Assembly: GCA_949752745.1 (NCBI GenBank)
Contig: OX457026.1
Coordinates: 34,401,911 to 34,465,910 of the forward strand
DNA from: Protula sp. h YS-2021
Taxonomy: Eukaryota > Annelida > Polychaeta > Sabellida > Serpulidae
Direction of reading: 5' to 3'
DNA length: 64,000 nt
Made by a program: the position numbers and the translations under genes. How positions within the stretch are numbered: the first letter of the stretch is position 1; each line of letters starts with the position of its first letter. A model generated the notes under the pieces. It was not told the origin of the DNA, did no database searches, and was given only the letters and a program-made list of their open reading frames with translations. Positions 55,511-64,000 of the stretch are shown one piece after another.

Positions 55511-57064
55511 ACCAACTAAAATGTAGTCCGAGATGGTCAGCTTCTAGCTGAGACTAAAATCTAAGGAAAAAATAGTTAACCGTGTATTTCAAGCATATGG
55601 GGCCCTGGGTTCTTTGCACTCTTTTCAAACTTAGTCAGTATCATTGTACTCTGAGTAATAAAACCAGTTTGTCCAGCCAATGTTCTTAAAAAAAGTCACA
55701 CATCTTATCCCATTGTAAATGAATGAAAAAAATCCACGAAACTGCAATAATCCAGCTGGAGCACAAAGTAGAAAAATGTCACTGTCAGTGGATTATTCTC
55801 ACCTGCTTCTATTCATTTTCCTTTAAAATCGATCGATTAATTTTCATTCCTCAGCACAACTTTTCATTGCAAGTAGTTTCGTGTCATTAATTTTATCCAA
55901 ATATCTAAAGAATTTTATGTGGCTGTTTATTTCCATGTATTATATTAAGCTGAGAAATTAACTTTTTTGAATTATTTGACAAAGGAATATGCATCTCAGC
56001 CAACATTCTCGTTCTGACAGCTGCAAGCGAAGGGCCTCCATGGAATGTATGGAAGTATGGGGTCGTGATGACCGAGTAGTCAGTGCTCAGCGACTGATAA
56101 TGATATGGGAACCTCTTTGAACTTGAAGTGAAAAAAACTCGGATATCAAAAACCTCGTTTTTTTTTCAAATTAGCGATGCTTCAAAATACTGCAAACTTC
56201 ATAAATCTATTCGCAATGTGCTCCCATCGATTGTCTGTCATGGCTTTTATTGATCACTATTTTGAAAATCACTTGGGGTTTTGATTTAACATCGCTTCCG
56301 TAATGAATGTGTGCCACTTTTGTTTTCGCTTCTGGGTGACAAATCACATGGGATCTGAGACTTCGCACCTAGAATTCTTTTGTATCAGGTAAATTTGGCC
56401 AGCTGTTAGCGAATTTTATAAAAACGTTTAACAGGTATGTTGATGTGAAACATCTTAACTTCTCACACTAAGAAGGCAATGCACGCTGGTCTTTTTCCAA
56501 GGATTTCGAATGTAGAAATCCTTAAAAAAATCTTAATTGCCAGATTGTATTCTCAGTAACAGTTCAAAGCTCTTTATTTGTGTCAGAAATTACCTCATAT
56601 GTCAGTGATATTGAAATACTTCAAATATTCTGTCTATTTTGCATGTGAAATGGCGATACTACAGCACAAAAACAAGGCTTCAGTTTCAGGCGAAAGGACC
56701 TGGAATGATGTAATTATTATTATGTATGAATAGCATACACTCTTGTCCAAATCACATGTTTCATGTCTTTTAATAGGTCAGCCAAATACCCACTCATTTT
56801 TAAGTAAACCGTAGTAGATTTGTGAGAAGACAATTCACAGGGAATTAATTTGGGCAATGACAACAATATGTACCATTTGTAAATAGTGACACCATGGAGT
56901 TGTACAGTTTACAGCTCCCATTTCTCGCTTATTAAAACCCAATTTCCTTTCTAGATGTAGCCTGGGAAAAGAGACAGCTGCTGTATAGCTTATTGAAATG
57001 TGCATTGGGTACTCAATGTGCAGTGTAGCTTCGTAGTTTCGGGAGCTATTCATAAGCTGATAAT
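55511..57064. other. AT-rich intergenic sequence
   Basis: No gene, RNA or repeat that I can support. Confidence 0.4.
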
Positions 57065-57600
57065 ATTTAACACTTGACAAGCCTTTGGCTTGCAAGAGTT
57101 ATATGAATTTGTGCGAGCAAAATTCGTCCTTTTTTTTTTTCTTCTTGACACTTTTTCCGATTTTTTGTGTCTTCTTCTCCTCTGACACTATGGGCCCTAC
57201 GACCATGAAACTTGGGACTTATGAAGAGCTTGATCTGAACATGTGCATGTCACTTTTTATTTTCGTCTTTGATTTCGTTTTCTTTGTTAAAACGCCATGT
57301 GAAAAGAGAGCATTTTTTGCAAGTAAATGCGTAGCATTTAACCCACATCACACACAGTTGCACAGTGAGCTTTGTGCGAGCTCTCACTGCGTAAATAGCT
57401 AACACGGCGTATGCTAGATCAGTCAATAAAACCTTAAGTCAACAGAAACCAAACACTACTCGGCTTATAAGACATATTCAAGCTGTGTTGTTTGCAATAT
57501 ATTATTCAAGAAATAACCCATTGAAGGAAGTATTTTTGCGTTTTAATTTTTGTCAAGTGTTAAACATTTCGCTTGCGAAGTGAGGTTCTAGTTTACATAT
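57065..57600 (+). repeat. Dispersed repeat R1, copy 2
   Basis: Starts TTAACACTTGACAAGCCTTTGG and reaches TTTTTGTCAAGTGTTAAAC; CACTTGACAA and TTGTCAAGTG stand next to TTAA on both sides. Very similar to copy 1. Homology runs on into ATTTCGCTTGCGAAGTGAGG, so the true end may lie past the TTAA. Confidence 0.88.
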
Positions 57601-58404
57601 AATATTAAACACGGGGTGAAGGAGGGAGGTAACCATAAAGAAAAGCCAAGAGTAACAGATCGTAACAATGATGTAAAAAGGACATGCTTAATTACTAAAT
57701 ATTAATGTACATGCAAAAAGTAAATGCGAAAATAATGTGCGAAGTCAATAAAAATGCACACTGTAATTAGCACTAACGAGACATAAAGTCGTCTGTTTCA
57801 CTGACACGAAAGAACAGTTTAGCGCAAAGAGCCCTGTCACTTCCAAACTGCTTCCACTGCAATTAAAATTACTGTTTTGCATTTTTCATCCACATTGAAA
57901 ACAATTTCACCCCCTCCAAAAAAGCGGACGAGTTTTGGGACATTAGATTGACAATGTCCAAATCGACAACCTTTGAGTGGTTACAAATCCGTCTTTGTGA
58001 AACAAACTCGCCAGAAATTCATCAACCTAAATTATTTTGACACACCAGTTTTGACTATTGCAGTACGTATAAGACGCGGAAGTCTCAAAATTCAGTACAT
58101 TTAATGAAAACATATTTCGGTATTCAAACTTGCGAGAAAAAAGGACAATGATTCGATTGTACAATTATTATCTAGTAATTAATGGTTACTATAATTTGCA
58201 GGTCATCACGACTTTCCACGCAAAAGACAATGGCGAAAAAATAGTCTGGTTTGAAAATTGACTTGATTAAATGATTTAAAAAGGACTGCATCACAAACCA
58301 TCTTGCGTTATTCCCTATTTTTCGGTGGCAAGTTTCTGCCATTCTGGGTAGAAAAAAATTATGTTAACTGTATGTGGTTACTGCCATCTATCATTTGTTA
58401 TCAG
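57601..58404. other. Intergenic, AT-rich
   Basis: Nothing recognised. Confidence 0.4.
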
Positions 58405-58735
58405 ATCCAGATTAATCAGATTGCTTAATTTTCATTAAAACATAGTCTTGTGACCATTCCTTCAACTTCTCTTGACGAACAGAGCTCTCAAATCTCATTT
58501 TCTGCAACATCCAGATTGCTCCAGACGGCTAACTTTTATTAAAACATAGTCGTGTGCCCACTCGTTTAACTTTTCTTAAACAGTAGAACTCCAAAATATA
58601 AATTTTTGCAAGATTAGTACTGGCCCAGACTGATCCAGACATACTAAATTACCCTAAAATATAGCTGTGTGACTACTCATTGAACTCGTCTTGTTGAGCA
58701 GAGTTTAAGCGTATCATTTTCTGCGGAACAAATAA
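58405..58735. repeat. Tandem repeat, three diverged units of 104-116 bp
   Basis: Anchors CATAGTCTTGTGACC (58441), CATAGTCGTGTGCCC (58545) and TATAGCTGTGTGACT (58660), each followed by a (TT)CAACT(T/C) word, a CAGAGCT/CAGTAGAACT word and TTTTCTGC or TTTTTGCA, then CCAGA(T/C). Lies just downstream (minus strand) of the acidic viral-type frame. Confidence 0.75.
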
Positions 58736-58772
58736 AAACCAAGATATATATTGAATGGCTTTATTGACAAGT

Positions 58773-59160
58773 CTATTGTTCTTTATCTGTTTCACTCTGT
58801 TCCTCCTCACTGTCCTCATCCCTGTTACATTCTTCGTTGCTGCTTTCATCATCATCCTCATCTAGAAGCGCTTCAAAGAATTTGTTTTTTCTTATCACCG
58901 CCTTTAGTGTCTTGGAATACTCGCAATTTTTTTCATCAACAAAGTAATTAAAGTCTTCTAAAATGTTTTTACAATGTTCGCTTTGTTCTAGAAGATGGGC
59001 ATATTGGAATAGCCTCAAAAATAGTTGTTTTAGTCAGTGCCTATCAGCTAGTCGAAGGTCAACACTTGCTCTTTGACACGCATCTTCAAGCACTTGTTCT
59101 TCATATTCAAAAACCTTTTCTTTAAATTTGCCATACAGAGTCTGTTTCTCACTCACTCTT
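58773..59160 (-). pseudogene. Acidic protein of viral/Polinton-type relic
   Basis: An 81-codon open frame (59018-58773) carries LFQYAHLLEQSEHCKNILED and ends in a strongly acidic Asp/Glu/Ser tail. The same frame continues upstream past an in-frame stop near 59028 to about 59160 with more helix-forming sequence (FKEKVFEYEEQVLEDACQ). It lies on the same strand, 0.5 kb after the ATPase relic. I do not recognise the family; it may be a second gene of the same element. Confidence 0.5.
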
Positions 59161-59517
59161 ACAACTGCAGTCATCCCTCGCTACAATGCTTAACACGTTT
59201 GAACAAAGCTGCTTGGCCGTTGTATAGCGCAATACATTCTATGTAAGCATGCGCATTATTTTCAGCCATGTTGACTCTTTGTCTTTCAATAGAAGACTGA
59301 TCTAAAGTTTCCGTGATAGGCGTTTTATAGCGTTTTTATCTGGCACCCATACGCATTAGAATCGCATTTATCGCTTGTTGCTATACTTTCCCCAAAGGTA
59401 GGGTTGTCGAATACATTTTCATTGTCGTTGCTGTATTTGCAGATGGTACAGTAAAAGAATGAAATCTTCTTGTGGGAGAGCTCATAGTTGGGGGGGGGGG
59501 GGGGTGGCGGACTAGCA

Positions 59518-60098
59518 TCAAATTAAAACAAAACCAGTCTTAAATCGTTCTTCTTCTGATGTATCTTGTTTTGCGTCAGTCACGAAATATCCATGTGGCT
59601 TTTCTGTCGATTTATTACAAACATGCAGAAACTGATCTAGTCATCCGGTGAACATAAAAGTACCCAACGTTCGTATTTGATTCTGACTCATTGGGACTTG
59701 AAAATGATCATGTATTGAGTGTTTCTTCTCTGAGTCACTCCATTCTTTGGAGGAGGAACTAAGGTTTGTGTGAGGTTGATTACACCGCTCAAAGGGTGGT
59801 GGCTACATTGTGTAAACAAATTGGCAGTTTTACGGTCAACAGCAGTGGTAGACATCATATCATCTAGAATCACCATGTTGATTTTCTTGGCATCGAAAAA
59901 CACATCGTTGTCCAAATCTGACGGAATTCCCTGAATAAATTCTGTCTTTGGAACTGTGTCTTTCATTTCCTGACAGAGCGGTTGCCACCGTTTGTACAAA
60001 TATGAAACACGATCTTGTTTTGGCTCTATAATATTTTGTTGCAAAATATCTTTCATCAACCATGTCTTTCCGCTCCTTGTAGGTCCAGATACTGTCAT
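59518..60098 (-). pseudogene. A32/FtsK-type packaging ATPase relic (virus or Polinton derived)
   Basis: The open part is 136 codons (60098-59688). Walker A is GPTRSGKTWLMKDIL near the N-terminus; Walker B is INMVILDDMM at about residue 72-81; SHHPLSGVINLTQTL at about 99-113 fits the sensor region that follows in adintovirus, Polinton and related packaging ATPases (pattern LFT-x-x-SHH ... LTQ). Further C-terminal homology continues to about 59518 in another frame with a stop, so the gene is broken near 59690 and again downstream. The role in a complete element would be to pump DNA into the capsid. No capsid, protease, polymerase or integrase gene is present nearby. Confidence 0.7.
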
Positions 60099-60342
60099 AA
60101 TAAATTAATGCTGAAAGATCATAGGATTTGCTGATATTTGTAAATCCGGTCCTACTCTCTCTCTAGTTACCTTCCATTCTCTTTCTCTTCTTCACGCTCG
60201 CCTCCATTCACTTCTAAAGTGTGTGATACTTTAAGTGTCATATTAGACTTTCTTGGCCAATGGTAAGATTTCGAACAAATGTTGCAGTGATACATCCTTT
60301 CTGTTCCACGTCCACTTTTCAAATGATAAAGAAGTCTTTGAA

Positions 60343-60405
60343 TATATATATATATACGATGACGACGACAATGATGATGACGACGACAATGACAACGACG
60401 ACGAG
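60343..60405. repeat. Short TA and GAC/GAT microsatellites
   Basis: A TATATATA run at 60343-60356 followed by about 50 bases of GACGAC/GATGAC trinucleotides. The open frame across it (poly-Asp) is an artefact. Confidence 0.85.
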
Positions 60406-60444
60406 TTGCGCGAATTAATATCTAAAAATGGAAAAGATTAAATT

Positions 60445-61250
60445 GTTTGTGAGTCTTCCAATGTCATCCACAACTCCGTTATGTTTATCACCGTTGCGCA
60501 GCATCTATCTCCAGACGTTGTGTAGACGTCTAGAAAACGACATTGTATAGGCGTCGAAAACTATCAATCTAGAATCGCCGTCAGGACAGCGACAGCCACA
60601 GTCACCCTCCACCATAATACCCCCATCCTTGGGTCATTGGGTGATGCAGGATGCTATGAAGTCGATTTCCATGAATATTTTAGAGAACACGCGGGAAAAT
60701 TTCCCGCTGTTGAAATTCTCATATTTTACGTCCTGGATTCGGTCCACCTTCAAAGTGGACTGTCATGGCTACTATTTCCGGTGAGCGATAACACAAGGAA
60801 GCTGTTTTTCGTTGTGAGTCCAACGTCTATGCTACGACGATTTTCTGAGGCCTATTAAAAATTGTGCCAAAGACGTTAATTAGACGGCGGAAAAAGTTGC
60901 GTTTTTCTGAAACTATCTAAAGCAATGTCTAAACAAAATTGCGTAGCCAATTTCTATTAAACGTTGTACCAAAAAAAGGTTGGTTAGACGTCGATCTGTG
61001 ATCGCAACCAATCACAAAGTACAACAAAAGTTAATGTTGTGGTTTGGTCGGACCTATGTCGCAACGTCAAATTAAATTTAGAAATTTAGAACAGTGTTGC
61101 TTATCTAACGTCTGTCTAAAGTTGTGTCAGAGACGTTGATTACCCATTAAACTATCACAACCACAATACAGCCAGATTCAGTTTTGCGATGTGGTCAGTC
61201 ACCCATCGTTGCAGCCTCAAATCGACGTTGGATCAACGTCGGAATGTTAA
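60445..61250 (+). mobile_element. Dispersed repeat R2, copy 3
   Basis: Ordered match to the other R2 copies: CCAGACGTTGTGTAGACG, GATTTCCATGAATATTTTAG, ATATTTTACGTCCTGGATTCGG, AAAGTGGACTGTCATGGCT, GTGAGTCCAACGTCTAT, GATCGCAACCAATCACAA, ending ATCAACGTCGGAATGTT. A partial second repeat of the end (GCTTATCTAACGTCTGTC) lies at 61092-61110. Confidence 0.75.
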
Positions 61251-61852
61251 AAAAACACTTTATCGCCTTGTGCTGAAGTAACAATTGAAGCTCGTCATGC
61301 GCTTGATATTTGCTGTCCAAGGAACAGTGCGAGGGTAGTGCGGTCAGGGTTCTTGCATTTATTGAACAGGAATACAATTAACAGGCAATTTAAAAAAAGA
61401 AAATTTTCACGTCCAGCAAACAATATGTAATGGACATTGATTTACAGTCATAATTTAACAATAGAGTACAAGATCGAATACATTTCGCAAATGACTAGAA
61501 ACGAATAGATTCACATTAGTTAAAGTAATTGATCAACAAGAAAAGGCACACCTGTCAAAAATAGAGCATGCTTTGAAAAATCGAATCCGTTGCAGAGACA
61601 AGCATCCCTGTTCTTTAACCACAGACACTGGGTGCCAGGAGCTTTGTTCTAGTGATGTCTTCCCCGTTATTTTGCCTACGTCTGTCCATCCGTCTGCCCG
61701 TGATAACCCTGAAATTGTTTCGCAGCATACGTTTTGACAGTCTGGACTGATTTGGATAAAACGTCCCGGGAATTGCCCAGCGCTGATTAACTTTTGGTGG
61801 GATTGTCCTCATCGACAAAGTCAAGTAGTCAATGTAGTTTAGGTCTGTGTAG

Positions 61853-61853
<1 letters not shown>
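61251..61853. other. Intergenic sequence
   Basis: No feature supported. Confidence 0.35.

Positions 61854-61913
<60 letters not shown>
61854..61913. repeat. (ATT)n microsatellite
   Basis: About 60 bases of uninterrupted TTA trinucleotide. Confidence 0.97.
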
Positions 61914-61915
<2 letters not shown>

Positions 61916-62319
61916 ATTTGTTTGCTTTTCACTTGCAGATAAGCCAGTGTTTTTTAAGATTCCGAAACCTTTAGAGGAAACTTTTTTGCCAATATGAAAC
62001 CTTTTAACAAAAAAGCTTTGCTCCCCCTCCTGACCTCACCAAGAAATGTGCCTAGTTAACGCTGATAATTTACATTAATATTCAGTGTATTTAAAATTTT
62101 GTATCCATTGTAATACATATGCTACCAAGTAGGCCCCGACCTCGACCTCTGGCTTGTTATCATAGCATAATGCACATGTTCGCAAAAAACAAAGGTGTTC
62201 CATGTGGTACATATACACTGATATAGGTGTGCACTGATGTTTTAGCATATTTTGTTCACTTAATGTCCACTTCTTTTGTTTTCTCCGATGACTTATTTTG
62301 AAGAACGAGGCAAGCAAAG
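61914..62319. other. Intergenic sequence
   Basis: No gene recognised; a 98-codon minus-strand frame at 62075-62371 runs across it and into the hairpin arm, with no known domain. Confidence 0.35.
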
Positions 62320-62412
62320 TCGCACTTCTTTTGTGAGGCAGGGCATTCTCAAAAATAACGACCCGGTACACAGGTCATTTTTTTGAGAATGCCCTGCAAG
62401 GTGTGACTTTGT
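62320..62412. repeat. Long hairpin (inverted repeat)
   Basis: Left arm AAGTCGCACTTC...GCAGGGCATTCTCAAAAAT and right arm TTTTTTGAGAATGCCCTGC...GTGTGACTT face each other across the loop CGGTACACA. The inner stem GCAGGGCATTCTC is perfect; both arms continue with mismatches for about 40 bases each. Confidence 0.8.
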
Positions 62413-62639
62413 TTTCATTGTTGTTTAATTTGATTCATTGAAAACAAAAGACATAGTCATTGAACAAATGGAATTTTAACAGGAATCAAACATCAAGAAT
62501 CTTCGCCTTGGAAAAAGAGATTTATTTAAACTTAAAAACATATATTCCTTAACAAATATTCTAATGCCTAAATACCTGACGAATTCTTTAGTTTTTATGG
62601 GAGTGGGGGGAGGGGGCTGATGAAAGAGATATATCGGCA

Positions 62640-62775
62640 CAGACGTTCGACAGCCGTCGTGATTTAGTCGCGACGAAAATGACAAAACGCGTCTCATTTT
62701 CTACGTTAAATATTCGTCGACAGACGTCGTGACCTCAAAAAGACGTTTGATAGACGTCAGAATGATCACTTAATC
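62640..62775. repeat. Fragment of ACGTC-type repeat
   Basis: CAGACGTTCGACAGCCGTCGTG and later GACAGACGTCGTGACCTC, AGACGTTTGATAGACGTCAG; related in style to the ends of the element at 27593-28100 and of R2. Confidence 0.5.
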
Positions 62776-62883
62776 GATTTTTTCTCTCGATTTCAAATCT
62801 CGAGCAAAACGCTAGAATTTTACGACGAGTAACATTAATTTAAACAGAAGAAAGTAGAAGCTTTCAAACAAATTACCTTGTAG

Positions 62884-63051
62884 CTAATGTCGGAATTCAT
62901 GTTCAAAAATTTGGTAAGGTTCATCAGGTCTTAACATGCTTGTAGTATCGATAGATCCGGCAGGCTCGTTAACATTATATACTTGAATAAATCCATGAAT
63001 GTCCAATCCAATGTCAAAATTCTCAAACTCCCTCTGCAATTTAGAAGGAGT
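62884..63051 (-). CDS. Possible last exon of an unidentified gene
   Basis: Minus-strand TTTTTTTTACCCAG ending at 63052 is a good splice acceptor. It is followed by an open frame of 55 codons that starts TPSKLQREFENFDIGLDIHG, has balanced codon use unlike its AT-rich surroundings, and ends in TAG at 62884-62886. I do not recognise the protein. Upstream exons on this strand were not found within the window. It could also be chance. Confidence 0.35.
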   Translation of the reverse strand, partial: TPSKLQREFENFDIGLDIHGFIQVYNVNEPAGSIDTTSMLRPDEPYQIFEHEFRH

Positions 63052-63309
63052 CTGGGTAAAAAAAATCATTTTCTGAATCTTCCTCCATATTAATTTTGTA
63101 CCAAAAAATCTCGTGTTGACTCTTGCATTAACTAGGTTGTTATGAATGGTCGTTCAGTTTTTTTATACCTTGTCATGATTGTTATTCTTTATTTGTCACC
63201 TTAATCGCAGAACAATAGGGGGTGAAGGGCCGGGGGAGGCGGGGCCAATTCGTCTGGTACATGGACATTAAGTATGAGTATGCCTTCCTTCTCGGTAAAC
63301 TCATGACAC

Positions 63310-63353
63310 TGTCTATTCACACCTCGAGCTGACGCCCTCGGTATGAATAGACA
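63310..63353. repeat. Short inverted repeat
   Basis: TGTCTATTCA at 63310-63319 pairs with TGAATAGACA at 63344-63353, with ACC/GGT pairing next to it. The ATG of the following open frame lies in the right arm. Confidence 0.6.
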
Positions 63354-63621
63354 GGGCCATGAAAATAGCGAATACCTCGAAGTCAGGCATTCTCATATAC
63401 ATAATAAACGAATATACAACCACGATAAATTAGGCATGAAAAACAGAATGCATAGAAATGATTCGCCGCATAATTTTATAACCTCGGTAGAATTTGATGC
63501 AACGATTTGTTCAGAGGCCGAAAAACTGATGCCGCAAAGCAACTGCAGAAAAAAGACCTCTCAAGATTTTTGCTGTGAAGTTGATGAAGCATCGAATGGT
63601 TTAGTCATAATGACCTCATAA
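63343..63621 (+). CDS. Hypothetical 92-codon open frame
   Basis: ATG to TAA, starting MNRQGHENSEYLEVRHSHIHN. Hydrophilic, His- and Asn-rich at the start and with four Cys in the C-terminal half (ICSEAEK, QSNCRKK, DFCCEVDE). No membrane segment and no known domain; it could be a terminal exon encoding a cytoplasmic tail, or chance. Confidence 0.25.
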   Translation: MNRQGHENSEYLEVRHSHIHNKRIYNHDKLGMKNRMHRNDSPHNFITSVEFDATICSEAEKLMPQSNCRKKTSQDFCCEVDEASNGLVIMTS

Positions 63622-64000
63622 ACATTAATGTTACGCCATCACTGAACATATATATGCCTACGAAAGGTTTTTTCCTTTTTTGCTTTTTTGAGCAGTTAAG
63701 AAAACCCAGAATTCACTTTTAGAAATACATTTTAATAAAGCCAAAAAATAAAATAAAATAAATAAATAAAAATAAATAAATCAATAAACTGTAAAAGGGA
63801 GATAGCTGACAAACCAAACATTCGTAACTTCGTGCCTCATTTAAAATGTGAATTCAACATAATAGCAAGGGCGAACGTGAGCATCCCGGAAATATGTGTC
63901 ACAAGCACTCCCGCTGAGATATCTACCATTAAGCTTAATGGAAGATACAACACATGGCACACAAATGCGATATTCGCTCACTAATTGTGGAGATGTCCAA
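63622..64000. other. AT-rich end of window
   Basis: Contains an AATAAAATAAATAAAT-type simple tract at about 63740-63790. No gene seen. Confidence 0.4.

Noticed and set aside
60253..60441. Poly-Asp frame as an acidic viral protein
   Set aside because: It is the translation of GAC/GAT microsatellite sequence at 60357-60405.

Overview
This window looks like nuclear DNA of an invertebrate animal, probably marine; a cnidarian is my best guess but the phylum is not settled. The evidence is spliceosomal exons with GT/AG borders, two metazoan-type gene fragments (a DOMON/cytochrome b561 ferric-reductase-like gene and a GT43 glucuronyltransferase), and a dense mixture of BEL/Pao, DIRS, non-LTR, Tc1/mariner and foldback transposons. 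Most of the sequence is transposon-derived and cellular genes are sparse.

Layout. 11-2046: last four exons of an FRRS1-like cytochrome b561 gene (+), with consistent splice phases. 3965-11992: a BEL/Pao LTR retrotransposon with a 5-bp target duplication, LTRs about 1% different, and several coding lesions. 12592-14513: a DNA transposon that splits a minisatellite and carries a tRNA-Pro-like relic. 14987-15983: main exon of a beta-1,3-glucuronyltransferase (-). 17.3-19.5 kb: DIRS relic (+) lacking most of its reverse transcriptase. 20.0-21.3 kb: a 139-bp satellite. 22.4-23.5 kb: Tc1-like relic. 23.5-29.6 kb: dispersed non-autonomous repeats. 29.9-32.3 kb: decayed non-LTR retrotransposon. 32.5-34.3 kb: second DIRS relic (+), interrupted by a complete-looking DIRS element (-) at 34311-42278. 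46.5-48.1 kb: fourth DIRS copy, decayed (-). 43.9-44.2 and 50.9-55.5 kb: nested foldback transposons whose arms are built of repeated short words. 58.8-60.1 kb: relic of a virus- or Polinton-type packaging ATPase and a neighbouring acidic protein. The last 3 kb hold microsatellites, a hairpin and two unassigned possible exons.

Two systems stand out. (1) The DIRS element keeps all hallmark parts: inverted terminal repeats, an internal complementary region equal to the fused reverse complements of both ends, and open gag, RT/RNase H and tyrosine recombinase frames. The 6-bp overlap of the two halves (GTAAAA) is also found at both insertion junctions, and the target was the end of an older related DIRS copy. 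(2) Three foldback families (four insertions) have 9-bp target duplications and terminal repeats that are tandem iterations of their own terminal word; a fourth locus has the same architecture. One insertion has its empty site preserved in a neighbouring duplication. This resembles Drosophila FB elements.

The genes do not form a pathway: the window is two cellular gene fragments in a field of nested transposons whose order of insertion can be read from which element interrupts which.
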